Assembly: GCF_032399705.1 (NCBI RefSeq)
Contig: NZ_CP135922.1
Location: 4,774,001-4,838,000, forward strand
DNA length: 64,000 bases
Source of the DNA: Paenibacillus sp. BIC5C1
GTDB lineage: Bacteria > Bacillota > Bacilli > Paenibacillales > Paenibacillaceae
Direction: 5' to 3'
In this document: piece after piece, positions 18,400-26,945 of the stretch
Layout of the letters: every line of letters starts with the position of its first letter
Position numbering within the stretch: the stretch's first letter is position 1
Translations under genes and position numbers: made by a program
Notes under the pieces: generated by a model
The model's database searches: none
The model's input: only the letters and a program-made list of their open reading frames with translations
Told to the model about the DNA's origin: nothing

Positions 18400-18791
18400 G
18401 TAAGTTCAACATGATTCAAAGCGTGTAATCGTTCATTCTGCTTAAACATCAAAAGCTAACTTGCTTGTTCTTCTATTATATAACACCGATGTGATTGGGT
18501 CGAAACAGCAGACCCTTCAAATATGCGCAAAAAGCATACTCTGGCCTGCTTGAGTCGCCAAACAGCCACACCAGGACAAGCTTCTCTAACTAATGGTGCT
18601 ACCTGCTCCTTCATTCTATGACTGAAGCTTCCAAATATAACTGTCCAGTCACCCAACTGTGACAATTTGGGTCCATTTTTTATTTTTCCGCGGATTTTAA
18701 AGGAATCATCTCCCTCTTACACATACACTATAGCAAATGTGATCGGCTTATCTTGGTCCAGCAAACGTTTCCAGACTTACTCTGCTGTTTA

Positions 18792-18800
18792 TGGTATAAT
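18792..18800 (+). promoter_or_regulatory. Extended -10 promoter of the TIR operon
   Basis: TGGTATAAT is an extended -10 (TGn-TATAAT) about 45 bases upstream of the TIR gene ATG. No good -35 is visible. Confidence 0.6.
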
Positions 18801-18842
18801 ATAACAATTGATTCCCACTACCCGTTTAAGCGAGGCGGATTG

Positions 18843-19880
18843 ATGAAAACGTTAAAGCCAAGAGTCTTTATTGGCTGCTCGCTGGAAGCGAAGCCGATTG
18901 CAGCCGCAGTACACGAAAACTTGCGTTTCTCGGCCGAAGTTACCCCTTGGTACTCCGGAGTTTTTAATCCAAGCAGTTATACCATGGACGATTTGGAAAC
19001 AGAAGTGCGCACGACTGACTTTGCCATTTTTATTTTTCATCCGGATGATATATCGAAAATTCGCGGGAAGTACTATGCCTCTGTCCGTGATAATACAATG
19101 CTTGAAATGGGTTTGTTTATGGGGCGGCTAGGACGAAAGCGTATTTTTTTCATTCTTCCTGAAGATATTACGGACATCAAAGACGCTTCCAAGATTGAAG
19201 GTTTACGCATGCCTACAGACCTGCTGGGATTAAATCCACTGGTTTATGAAATTCGTTCAGATGGGAAATGGGCGCCAGCTGTCTCGGTGGCCTGTTCCAA
19301 AATCGCCGACAGCATCGAAGAACAGGGACGATGGAGCGATCCCGAAGTGGAAAAAATCATCGAGAAGCACAAAAGGTCTGAGGGCGAAGCCCGGTTACAG
19401 TTGCTCAAGCTGCTGCGATTCTTCAGGGAGTTACTACGTACCCGCAAAGCAGATGCAGTTATGCTGGAGCGAATGAGCGATGCACTTCGAAGTGCATTTG
19501 TATCCCTTCCTCCATTTGCCGTGCGTGGGACTGCCATATACCGTACAGATGACAGTGGTCATATTGAACAATTATGTGGTAATGTTGGGGAACCGGGGAG
19601 AAAATATAACTTGTCCGCCAATGACGACAAACAACCTGATGATCCGAAGCGGATTCTGGTTATTGATTCTTATCGGGAGAACAAAATCAAGATCAATCTC
19701 TACGACGACTACCTTGAGAAAGAGTATCTGCTATGCTATCCTGTAGCCAAGAGGTATGTAATCACGGTCCATATTATTGGACATATTGAAGCGGATGAGG
19801 CGATATTTCAGCAGATGGATTTGGAGAACCGTCATCTGTTCAACGCCATCAACGATTTGTTAGGAGGCGAACCGGAATGA
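18843..19880 (+). CDS. TIR-like (Cap12/Pycsar-effector type) protein with a GAF-like C-terminal domain
   Basis: 345 residues. The N-terminal about 120 residues fit the TIR-like domain of CD-NTase-associated protein 12 / Pycsar effectors (PF10137). Landmarks are PRVFIGCSLEAKPIAAAV, then SYTMDDLETEV, DFAIFIFHPDD and the hallmark RDNTMLEMGLFMGRLGRKR with the presumed catalytic Glu88. Such domains cleave NAD+. A helical linker (about 150-215) leads to a C-terminal alpha/beta domain (about 220-340) that reads like a GAF sensor: FAVRGTAIYRTDDSGHIEQL, later EKEYLLCYPVAK and a final long helix. I start at ATG 18843 with GAGGCGG upstream. It overlaps the next gene by 4 bases. Probably a nucleotide-hydrolysing signalling or defence protein; the GAF assignment is tentative. 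Confidence 0.8.
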   Translation: MKTLKPRVFIGCSLEAKPIAAAVHENLRFSAEVTPWYSGVFNPSSYTMDDLETEVRTTDFAIFIFHPDDISKIRGKYYASVRDNTMLEMGLFMGRLGRKRIFFILPEDITDIKDASKIEGLRMPTDLLGLNPLVYEIRSDGKWAPAVSVACSKIADSIEEQGRWSDPEVEKIIEKHKRSEGEARLQLLKLLRFFRELLRTRKADAVMLERMSDALRSAFVSLPPFAVRGTAIYRTDDSGHIEQLCGNVGEPGRKYNLSANDDKQPDDPKRILVIDSYRENKIKINLYDDYLEKEYLLCYPVAKRYVITVHIIGHIEADEAIFQQMDLENRHLFNAINDLLGGEPE

Positions 19881-20110
19881 AACCGGAAACGAAAAAAATA
19901 AGCAAGCGCTGGGGCAGCGAGAAAAAGGTACGCCTCAGTTCTGCGCCCGAATCATCACGACCGGTTCCGGAACCCAAGGAAGAAGATCGTTTCCACAAAC
20001 CGGCCGTACCGCTGACTACCATTGGCCCTTCGCTGAAGGGTAAAGAAAGACCTTACAAAGTGATTCTGGAAAAAGAGGCTCTTTATGAGAAACCTCAGTA
20101 TCTGGCTTAA
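19877..20110 (+). CDS. Small basic, proline-rich partner of the TIR-like protein
   Basis: 77 residues, unrecognised. It starts within the stop of the TIR gene (ATGA overlap), so it is translationally coupled. The sequence is rich in Lys, Glu, Pro and Ser, with KKISKRWGSEKKVRL at the N-terminus and VPEPKEED in the middle. It probably lacks a stable fold except perhaps the C-terminal YKVILEKEALYEKPQ strand-helix segment. Coupling suggests a binding partner, such as an inhibitor or adaptor of the TIR protein. A strong terminator follows, closing a two-gene operon. Confidence 0.7.
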   Translation: MKPETKKISKRWGSEKKVRLSSAPESSRPVPEPKEEDRFHKPAVPLTTIGPSLKGKERPYKVILEKEALYEKPQYLA

Positions 20111-20159
20111 CCGCTTTATGCTCATATACAACTCTGCCGTCTGGTTCGGCAGATCATCT

Positions 20160-20190
20160 GGCCCCGCCGCCCAAGGCAGGGGCTTTTTTG
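20160..20190 (+). terminator. Terminator of the TIR operon
   Basis: GCCCC-GCC / GGC-A-GGGGC stem followed by TTTTTT. Confidence 0.9.
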
Positions 20191-20437
20191 TTGCAATCAC
20201 TTTGGCAATTCTTCATAACCTTTGCTAATCAACGAACCGAAAAGCTTTTCATCTCTTCCTCTGATGCATTAAGTCTTTTTCTTTATGCCCTTAGGTTTCC
20301 TGCAAAACCCAAATATTATACCTTATTTTGGAGAAGGCCTGTCCCTATTTCACCGCCTACAACCTCAACATCAATCGCATACGGACTACTTCCAATATTT
20401 CTCGGTTGTATTGTGTATCATCATTGCATATATTGAT

Positions 20438-20460
20438 TATAATATAAGAACATACGTTCT
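20438..20460 (+). promoter_or_regulatory. LexA box and -10 of an SOS-type gene
   Basis: AGAACATACGTTCT (20447-20460) fits the Bacillus LexA consensus GAAC-N4-GTTC with palindromic flanks. It lies directly downstream of TATAAT (20438-20443), a blocking position for a repressor. The rest of the 394-base gap before it (20191-20437) shows nothing else. Confidence 0.75.
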
Positions 20461-20504
20461 GTAAATAAGAACATGTCCGAATTCAAGGTTAAGGAAGTGA
20501 AAGT

Positions 20505-20888
20505 ATGTCATCATCCTCTTCCGCCCCATCCCCTGCGGATGAAGACCACCGATTGATTAAAAGCATGGTTGTACGCACCCTGCTGCTGGATGTGCTTGAA
20601 CGGGACATTCGCACACTGGATACGTTGCAGCTCAAAATGCCAGAGGTCTACATTCTGTCTCTAACCCGTATTCAGAATGAGGTACTTAAGGAAATGCTCA
20701 CGCTTCGCAAACAGATGAGAACTCGTGGCGTCAAGGTTCTGGAGGAGAAACGGCAAGTTGATGGAATCGAAACCGAGTATCTATGCAGAGGATATTTGCA
20801 GCGGTTCTATATGCTATGGACGTTCGCACGGAATGAAGTCAAAAAAGAGCTAAGTCGGCATCTGGATATGGACCTGGCGCAAAATTGA
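20505..20888 (+). CDS. Unknown helical protein under LexA-type control
   Basis: 127 residues, family not recognised. A Ser/Pro-rich N-terminal tail (about 1-12) precedes an all-helical body: MVVRTLLLDVLERDIRTLD, PEVYILSLTRIQNEVLKEML, KQMRTRGVKVLEEKR and YLQRFYMLWTFARNEVKKEL. It is soluble and has no known catalytic motif. GGAAGTG precedes the ATG. A LexA box overlaps the promoter region, so the product should rise after DNA damage. It could be a small regulator or DNA-repair accessory factor; no direct evidence separates these. Confidence 0.8.
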   Translation: MSSSSSAPSPADEDHRLIKSMVVRTLLLDVLERDIRTLDTLQLKMPEVYILSLTRIQNEVLKEMLTLRKQMRTRGVKVLEEKRQVDGIETEYLCRGYLQRFYMLWTFARNEVKKELSRHLDMDLAQN

Positions 20889-21218
20889 CGGCTTTGACAA
20901 CATTGCACTCAGGTACACGCCATATTGTTATTTCAGGAGATAGACCTGACCCCCTTATCCGTCATTACGTTCGATTCTGACTTATACTCGCTTTCTCCAA
21001 TATCTTGGCTCCTCTGGTTCGAACCTCCCTGATTATCAAAACAGGTTGACCCCGTGAGGCTGCGTTCATTAAGATGGAATAGACATGTCTGTACATTCCG
21101 TTCAGACTTGTAATGAAAATGGATTCCTATAAGCAACAAGCCTGCCTGCCATTTACGGCGGAGAGACTTGTTCATTGGAATTGCTTTCAACGTCTTATCA
21201 ATCAAGGAGTTGTACTTC
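20889..21218. other. Gap upstream of cysK without a clear feature
   Basis: 330 bases. I looked for S-box and T-box riboswitch hallmarks on both strands and found none. No convincing promoter could be picked. Confidence 0.5.
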
Positions 21219-22178
21219 ATGGACTTGAATTCGCATTTCATTCAAAATCAAAAAAACGCACATACAGGCATTGCCGCAGATGTTACGGAACTGATCGGCC
21301 AGACACCTGCCGTTAAACTGAACCGACTCACAGGCAGCGACTCCGCTGACGTATACGTCAAGCTGGAATATTTCAATCCGAGCGGCAGCGTAAAAGACCG
21401 TGCCGCCTATAACCTGATCGTTCAGGCTGAACGGGCAGGACTGCTGCTTCCCGGCGCAACCATCATCGAGCCGACCAGCGGCAATACCGGCATCGGTCTG
21501 GCAATGAATGCTGCCGCCAAAGGATATAAGGCCATCCTGATCATGCCTGACAACATGTCCAAGGAACGCATCAACATTCTGAAAGCCTATGGCGCAGATG
21601 TCGTACTTACCCCTGCTGCCGAACGGATGCCTGGTGCGATTCGCAAGGCCAAAGAGCTTCAGGCCGACACTCCGGGAAGTTTCATTCCCCAGCAATTTGA
21701 GAACCAAGCGAACCCGGATATCCACCGGATCACCACGGCTCCCGAAATTATGCAGCAGATGGAGGGCAAGCTGGACGCCTTCATTGCTACAGCAGGAACT
21801 GGCGGTACGATCACCGGAACGGGAGAAGAACTGCGCAAGCAGTTGCCGGACATTCGTATCTATGCGGTAGAGCCGAAAGGTTCACCTGTGCTGTCCGGCG
21901 GCGAGCCCGGACCCCACAAGCTCGTCGGTACAAGTCCGGGATTCATTCCGGACATCCTGAATACCGACGTGTGGGATGCCATCATCCAGGTGTCCGATGA
22001 GGACGCACTGGATACGATGCGGCAGCTTGCTGCCCGGGAAGGGCTGCTGCTCGGCCCTTCCTCTGGCGCTTCGGTGTGGGCCTCCCTGCGCATCGCGCGG
22101 GAACTGGGGCCGGGTCACCGGGTGCTCTGCATTGCGCCTGATACCGGGGAACGGTATTTGAGCATGGGTATTTTTTAA
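21219..22178 (+). CDS. cysK: Cysteine synthase (O-acetylserine sulfhydrylase)
   Basis: PLP enzyme that makes cysteine from O-acetylserine and sulfide; 319 residues, usual for CysK. Landmarks: LIGQTPAVKLNRL at the N-terminus, the PLP lysine in NPSGSVKDRAA, the TSGNTGIGLAM substrate loop, the TAGTGGTITGTGE phosphate-binding loop and GPSSGASVWA near the C-terminus. I start at ATG 21219, with AAGGAG 9 bases upstream. CysK and cystathionine-type synthases of this fold are hard to tell apart, but length and motifs favour CysK. A single gene. Confidence 0.92.
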   Translation: MDLNSHFIQNQKNAHTGIAADVTELIGQTPAVKLNRLTGSDSADVYVKLEYFNPSGSVKDRAAYNLIVQAERAGLLLPGATIIEPTSGNTGIGLAMNAAAKGYKAILIMPDNMSKERINILKAYGADVVLTPAAERMPGAIRKAKELQADTPGSFIPQQFENQANPDIHRITTAPEIMQQMEGKLDAFIATAGTGGTITGTGEELRKQLPDIRIYAVEPKGSPVLSGGEPGPHKLVGTSPGFIPDILNTDVWDAIIQVSDEDALDTMRQLAAREGLLLGPSSGASVWASLRIARELGPGHRVLCIAPDTGERYLSMGIF

Positions 22179-22201
22179 CACAATTAAAATCTGTACACAT
22201 C

Positions 22202-22250
22202 AAAAAGGCCGCTCCATAAGTCATCATAAAAATGACAGGAGACAGCCGTT
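22202..22250 (-). terminator. Imperfect hairpin with a minus-strand T-run
   Basis: CCGCTCCATAAGTCAT pairs imperfectly with ATGACAGGAGACAGCCG; the minus strand then reads CCTTTTTG. It resembles the hairpin at 57451-57493 (shared CCATAAGTCA). It may end transcripts from the helicase gene. Confidence 0.4.
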
Positions 22251-22387
22251 CTTCGCATTTATTGCGTCTAATGAACCTGACACACGCTATTCGCTTCTAT
22301 CTGCGCAGGTTTGACGTGTAAAGAATCACAGCGACGTTATCCCTCCAAATTCGGTCGATTTCTAGGTTGATACGCCAATTTCGGACG

Positions 22388-22472
22388 GGATAATGTTACT
22401 GAGATTCGTTAGAATTTACATCTCTTAATGATCACGCTAATAAGATGCGGTAGCTTCGTTAGAATGTTGGAG
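22388..22472 (+). repeat. Dispersed short repeat (TTCGTTAGAAT family), two units
   Basis: Two related units, with cores CTGAGATTCGTTAGAATTT (about 22400) and GTAGCTTCGTTAGAATGTT (about 22450), each preceded by an AATAAG- or ATAATG-like block. Related units occur at 57177-57335. Confidence 0.55.
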
Positions 22473-22643
22473 CGATTGGAAGCGAGGGAAAATTCCTCGA
22501 AAAAAGGGAAGAGAAGAACATCAGAGGAACCATCAAAATAAGCTCTTGCTCACTTACGGATGATGAATCCACAGAGAACAAGAACTTATTTTGGTAAGAA
22601 GCCTTATCATCAAAAACAAAGCAGAACATTTAACGTAAGCTGG

Positions 22644-24626
22644 TTAATGAGTCAGGGTTGTCCATTCTACACCTTCGGGGAGCAGAGCCGCAATGCGGTC
22701 TTTGGCTTCCTTTTTGCTGTACAACGATTCATCCAGAATGGCGGCGGTACCCGAATCACTGCTTGTCCGAATCAGACGTCCCAGACCTTGCTTCACACGC
22801 AGCAGCATATATGGAAGATCTATCTCTTCATAAGGCGCCGCTGACGCTGTACGTTTTGCATTAAATACAGGGTCTTGTGGTGGATACGGGAGCGACCAGA
22901 TCATAACATTGGATAATGACGGCCCTGGAACGTCCAGACCTTCCCACAGATTGACGGAGCATAGCACACTCTCCTCATCCTCCTGAAAAGCGGCAATCAG
23001 GTCACTAATCTCCCGATCTCCCTCATACATAAAGCGTAACCCTTGAGCCTCAGGGACATGAACGATGTCCTGCTTGAATGCACGCAACTCTTCCATCGTA
23101 CGGAACAGAATCAGGGCACGCCCCCCACTCTCCTGAAGCAGCGTCACGGCGTCACGCAACCGATTTTCGTTTTCCGGGTGACCAGGTACAGTTTCATCGG
23201 TAATCTTCATCTGCATTTTGTCCGCGTAGTCATATGGAGAAGCCACGGAGAACGATACAAAATCATCAATCCCCAGACTGTCTGCCACATAACGGAATGA
23301 ACTGTCCACAGATAACGTTGCGGATGAGAAGACAATCGGAATGCCTGTATTGAACACACGCTCGTTCAGAATTTCCTTCACGGTACGCGGCATGATCGAT
23401 AAGGTTGTTTCGTCTTCGCTCTCTTCAGCCCAGCAGATGTATCCATCTTCCTTACGGAACAACGCAAGTGCAGACTGAATCATGTCCAGATGTTCTTCCA
23501 CGACGCGCATCTGATAGCCATCCAGTGAGAACAATCCGCTCTCAAATACCAATTCTTCGCCGATCGCATCCAGTACGTTGGTTAGTCGTTCAATCTCACG
23601 CAGCAGCGGCGGCTCTACCCGCACTTCTTTCCGTTCCGAGCCGGGAATGGCTACCGTATACGTATCCAGCAGTCTGAACAGTCGTTCACTGCTCTCAATC
23701 GCTTCATCCACACGCTCCGCGAGAGATTCACGAATCTCACCTTCAAGCAGACGGGTAACCAGTTCCTCGAAGATGCGGTGTTTCAATTTGTAGCTCAGTG
23801 CGTTCAGGGCCGCTTCTTCCAGCAAATGTCCTTCATCAAATACAACCGAGCTGTGATCTGGCAGCAGTGGCAATTGTCCCTCGCGTTTGCGCGCTTCATA
23901 GGTCCACACATGCTCCATGTAGTAATCATGGGAACAGATAATGATGTCCTTGGAACGACGATAGTGGTCACGCGACAGCGTCAAGCCACAGCGTTGACGT
24001 TTGGGACAAACGAAGCAATCCTGGAACGGGTCCCAGTTAATTTTGTTCCACTGGCGATCATTCAGATGTGGATACTGTTTGCGGTCACCATACGGATGGA
24101 AAGCCTGAAGCGTACCCGGCGTATTCACAAAATCCGGAAGGCTTTCATGCACTTCTTCAATGACAGGCGCATCCTCATCCGCAAATCTCATCGCACTTAA
24201 TTTGTTCAAACAGACGTATTGGTCAGGTGACTTGCCCAGACGTGCGTCCACTTCCAAATCCAGATGTGCAGCCAGCTTCGCAATATCTCCGCCGGGCTTC
24301 ACGAGCTGTTCAATCAATGACTCATCCGCACAGGCGATTACTGCCGGTTTACCCGTATAACGTGCATAACAGACCGCGTAGAGCAGATAGACTAATGTCT
24401 TGCCTGTTCCCACACCGGCCTCAGCCATAATGGTCTTTTTTTCTCCATAGGCCCGTTCGAGCTGGTACGCCATAAAAATCTGTTCATCCCGTACCTCGAA
24501 GCCGGACTCAGGCAAAATATCATAGAAAACATCGGCAACCCATTCCCCTAAACGGGATACAAAAGGTTCAGCCGGATCATATGCGAAAGGATAACGTTGT
24601 GTTGACAATCCTGGGTCAGCCTCCAT
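22644..24626 (-). CDS. DinG-family (XPD-like) ATP-dependent DNA helicase
   Basis: Superfamily 2 helicase of 660 residues, 5'-3' polarity expected for the XPD/DinG branch. Motif I is AEAGVGTGKT (about 68-77), the DEAH-box equivalent is VVFDEGH, motif VI is VKQGLGRLIRTSSDSG. The iron-sulfur domain cysteines are in YVCLNKL and DCFVCPKRQRCGL, so a 4Fe-4S cluster is likely. There is no N-terminal exonuclease domain, unlike the long Bacillus DinG. The start is uncertain: the ATG at 24626 has only AGAAG, and a TTG at 24608 has GGAGG 11 bases upstream. Role: unwinding of R-loops or damaged DNA. Confidence 0.92.
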   Translation of the reverse strand: MEADPGLSTQRYPFAYDPAEPFVSRLGEWVADVFYDILPESGFEVRDEQIFMAYQLERAYGEKKTIMAEAGVGTGKTLVYLLYAVCYARYTGKPAVIACADESLIEQLVKPGGDIAKLAAHLDLEVDARLGKSPDQYVCLNKLSAMRFADEDAPVIEEVHESLPDFVNTPGTLQAFHPYGDRKQYPHLNDRQWNKINWDPFQDCFVCPKRQRCGLTLSRDHYRRSKDIIICSHDYYMEHVWTYEARKREGQLPLLPDHSSVVFDEGHLLEEAALNALSYKLKHRIFEELVTRLLEGEIRESLAERVDEAIESSERLFRLLDTYTVAIPGSERKEVRVEPPLLREIERLTNVLDAIGEELVFESGLFSLDGYQMRVVEEHLDMIQSALALFRKEDGYICWAEESEDETTLSIMPRTVKEILNERVFNTGIPIVFSSATLSVDSSFRYVADSLGIDDFVSFSVASPYDYADKMQMKITDETVPGHPENENRLRDAVTLLQESGGRALILFRTMEELRAFKQDIVHVPEAQGLRFMYEGDREISDLIAAFQEDEESVLCSVNLWEGLDVPGPSLSNVMIWSLPYPPQDPVFNAKRTASAAPYEEIDLPYMLLRVKQGLGRLIRTSSDSGTAAILDESLYSKKEAKDRIAALLPEGVEWTTLTH

Positions 24627-24792
24627 TCTTCTATAAGTGGTGCATTTTTATCTAAAAACCGTCCATAGGGCAAAAGTTAATTATCCCACGCCATGAGGTG
24701 GGTGACAAGCTTTTTTTGCGAAATTTTATGTATAGAACCGGACCACAGGGAAAATATATACAGAAATCCAACCTAAGGAAAGGTGGTACTCC

Positions 24793-26385
24793 ATGGATAA
24801 CCATTCTTCACAACCTGAGCATTCCTCAGACAAGGGACCCGAGACATTAACGGATCGGCAAGGCCATCCCATCACGGATAATCAAAATGTTCGAACCGTC
24901 GGCAGCCGGGGACCGACCACGCTGGAGAATTATCATTTTCTTGAAAAGATCACCCATTTTGACCGCGAACGTATTCCAGAACGGGTTGTCCATGCCCGCG
25001 GCGCTGGCGCCCATGGCGTATTTCAGGCTTATGGAACGGCCGGGGATAAACCGGTATCAAAGTATACTCGCGCACGTCTGTTTCAGGAAAAAGGTAAAGA
25101 AACGCCCGTATTCGTTCGCTTCTCTACAGTTATTCATGGTGGGCATTCACCGGAGACGCTTCGGGACCCGCGCGGATTTGCTGTGAAATTCTATACCGAG
25201 GACGGCAACTGGGATCTGGTGGGCAACAATCTGAAAATCTTTTTCATTCGTGACCCGCTCAAGTTCCCGGATATGGTACATGCCTTCAAGCCAGACCCGT
25301 TGACCAATGCACAGGATATGGAACGGTTTTTCGATTTCGTTTCGCTCAGTCCCGAAGCCACCCATATGATTACGTTTCTCTTCTCCCCTTGGGGAATTCC
25401 GGCCAACTATCGACAAATGCAGGGGTCGGGCGTCAATACATACAAATGGGTGAATCAGGAAGGCACTGGCGTGCTCATTAAATATCACTGGGAACCGCTC
25501 AATCAAGGCATACGCAACCTGCTCCAGAAGGACGCCAGTGATATTCAGGGGCAGAACTTTAACCACGCCACACTCGACCTGTATCACGCCATCGAACAAG
25601 GAGACTACCCGGAATGGGAGCTGTGCGTTCAGGTTATGGAGGACGGCGAGCATCCCGAACTGAATTTTGATCCGCTGGACCCGACCAAGCTGTGGCCGCC
25701 AGAGCAGTTTCCATTTTTGCCGGTTGGGAAAATGACGCTAAACCGCAATCCAGAGGACTACTTCAATGAAGTGGAACAAGCAGCGTTTGGCACAGGAGTG
25801 CTGGTAGATGGACTGGATTTCTCGGATGACAAACTGCTGCAAGGCCGCACCTTCTCCTACTCGGATACCCAGCGTCACCGGGTGGGTGCCAACTACCTGC
25901 AACTGCCAGTTAATGCACCCAAAAATCGGGTTGCCACCAATCAGAGCGGTGGACAGATGCAATATCAGGTCGATCGTGCACCAGGTCAGAATCCACACGT
26001 CAACTATGAACCTTCGTCACTCGGTGGACTAAAGGAAGCAGCGCCACGTGGCAAGGAGCATGAACCATTGGTGGAAGGTAGGCTAGTGCGTGAGAAGATC
26101 GAACGTACGAATGATTTTGGTCAAGCCGGTGACACGTACCGGGCGTTCGAGGATTGGGAGCGAGATGAACTGATCAGCAATCTGGTAGATGCTTTAGCCA
26201 CATGCAAACCGGATATCCGCGAGCGCATGATCTCCCATTTCACACAAGCGGATGCTGATTATGGACGCCGGGTAGCGGAAGGATTATCCTCCGTCTCAAC
26301 AGATGACAGTCCCACGGTTCAGCCCAAGCATGAGCCCACAGTGGAACAGGCTGCCAAAGACAGTCATGAAGCAGATCCATATTAA
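24793..26385 (+). CDS. Heme catalase (monofunctional, long C-terminal tail)
   Basis: Decomposes hydrogen peroxide. 530 residues. Catalytic His67 is in [14 protein letters not shown], Asn145 in [14 protein letters not shown], and the proximal heme Tyr356 in the [12 protein letters not shown] motif. The tail after about residue 485 is longer than in the 483-residue B. subtilis KatA and is polar and probably disordered. AAGGTGG precedes the ATG. I saw no convincing PerR box upstream. The gene stands alone, divergent from the helicase gene, with a terminator-like hairpin downstream. Confidence 0.96.
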   Translation: MDNHSSQPEHSSDKGPETLTDRQGHPITDNQNVRTVGSRGPTTLENYHFLEKITHFDRERIPERVVHARGAGAHGVFQAYGTAGDKPVSKYTRARLFQEKGKETPVFVRFSTVIHGGHSPETLRDPRGFAVKFYTEDGNWDLVGNNLKIFFIRDPLKFPDMVHAFKPDPLTNAQDMERFFDFVSLSPEATHMITFLFSPWGIPANYRQMQGSGVNTYKWVNQEGTGVLIKYHWEPLNQGIRNLLQKDASDIQGQNFNHATLDLYHAIEQGDYPEWELCVQVMEDGEHPELNFDPLDPTKLWPPEQFPFLPVGKMTLNRNPEDYFNEVEQAAFGTGVLVDGLDFSDDKLLQGRTFSYSDTQRHRVGANYLQLPVNAPKNRVATNQSGGQMQYQVDRAPGQNPHVNYEPSSLGGLKEAAPRGKEHEPLVEGRLVREKIERTNDFGQAGDTYRAFEDWERDELISNLVDALATCKPDIRERMISHFTQADADYGRRVAEGLSSVSTDDSPTVQPKHEPTVEQAAKDSHEADPY

Positions 26386-26411
26386 AGATTGCTGATGTAG
26401 CTGATGCATGC

Positions 26412-26468
26412 ATGTTTAAAGGCAACGGATATGTTTTAAGGCAACGCACATGTTTTATAGCAACGTAT
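26412..26468 (+). repeat. Three tandem 19-bp repeats
   Basis: Three adjacent units of 19 bases with consensus ATGTTTTAAGGCAACGNAT (units at 26412, 26431, 26450), just after the catalase stop. Function unknown. Confidence 0.8.
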
Positions 26469-26481
26469 AGGTTCATTTCAT

Positions 26482-26528
26482 AACCCCTGGTAGCAAAGAC
26501 TGCTTGAAGTGGCCTGCTATCGGGGGTA
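26482..26528 (+). terminator. Hairpin downstream of catalase
   Basis: ACCCC-t-GGTAGCA pairs with TGCTATC-GGGGGT, followed by a short T-rich tail. Confidence 0.6.
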
Positions 26529-26799
26529 TTTGACGTTTCAACCTGAGCAGACTGTGAGCTGTCCACGTGAGGCTCTTCTATTCTAAATATTGTTAAGTTG
26601 ATTTCAGCAGATTGGAGGTATGGATCATGCCGTTTGCTGGGAAAAGGGTCTCTTTCAACGTTCATTTCAGATGATCCCCTGTTAAATGAGGGACATGAAC
26701 TGAGCGCAGGATTATGCGTTACTTATATAAACTTCCATTTTCAACCAGCTATACGAGGCTTGTCAGCAGGTTGAGCCCATCTGATCAAATGATTATTGA

Positions 26800-26813
26800 T
26801 GATAACGTTTACA
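26800..26813 (-). promoter_or_regulatory. CcpA cre site upstream of the pectate lyase
   Basis: TGTAAACGTTATCA on the minus strand fits the cre consensus TGWAANCGNTNWCA at every position. It lies about 135 bases upstream of the pectate lyase start, so carbon catabolite repression is expected. Confidence 0.75.
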
Positions 26814-26945
26814 ACATTTACCATGAACCTGTGTCCTAGAGATTGCATCCAGCCAACCGCGGTGACTTATCTCATTGATAACGGTCTGGTACACAACTGC
26901 CACGCTTCTTCATTCTACTCCCAATTAACCAAGGAGGTTTGCTTA

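Noticed and set aside
18456..18665. 69-residue minus-strand frame (TTG start)
   Set aside because: No ribosome-binding site and no recognisable protein pattern; probably chance in the long gap before the TIR operon.
20889..21218. Possible S-box or T-box leader of cysK
   Set aside because: None of the conserved core sequences of either riboswitch is present.
24689..24720. CCCAC/GTGGG hairpin upstream of catalase
   Set aside because: The T-run is separated from the stem by several bases, so neither a terminator nor a riboswitch could be supported.
24730..24753. Sigma-B-like promoter (GTATAG-N12-GGGAAA) before catalase
   Set aside because: Only four of six matches in each hexamer; too weak to call.
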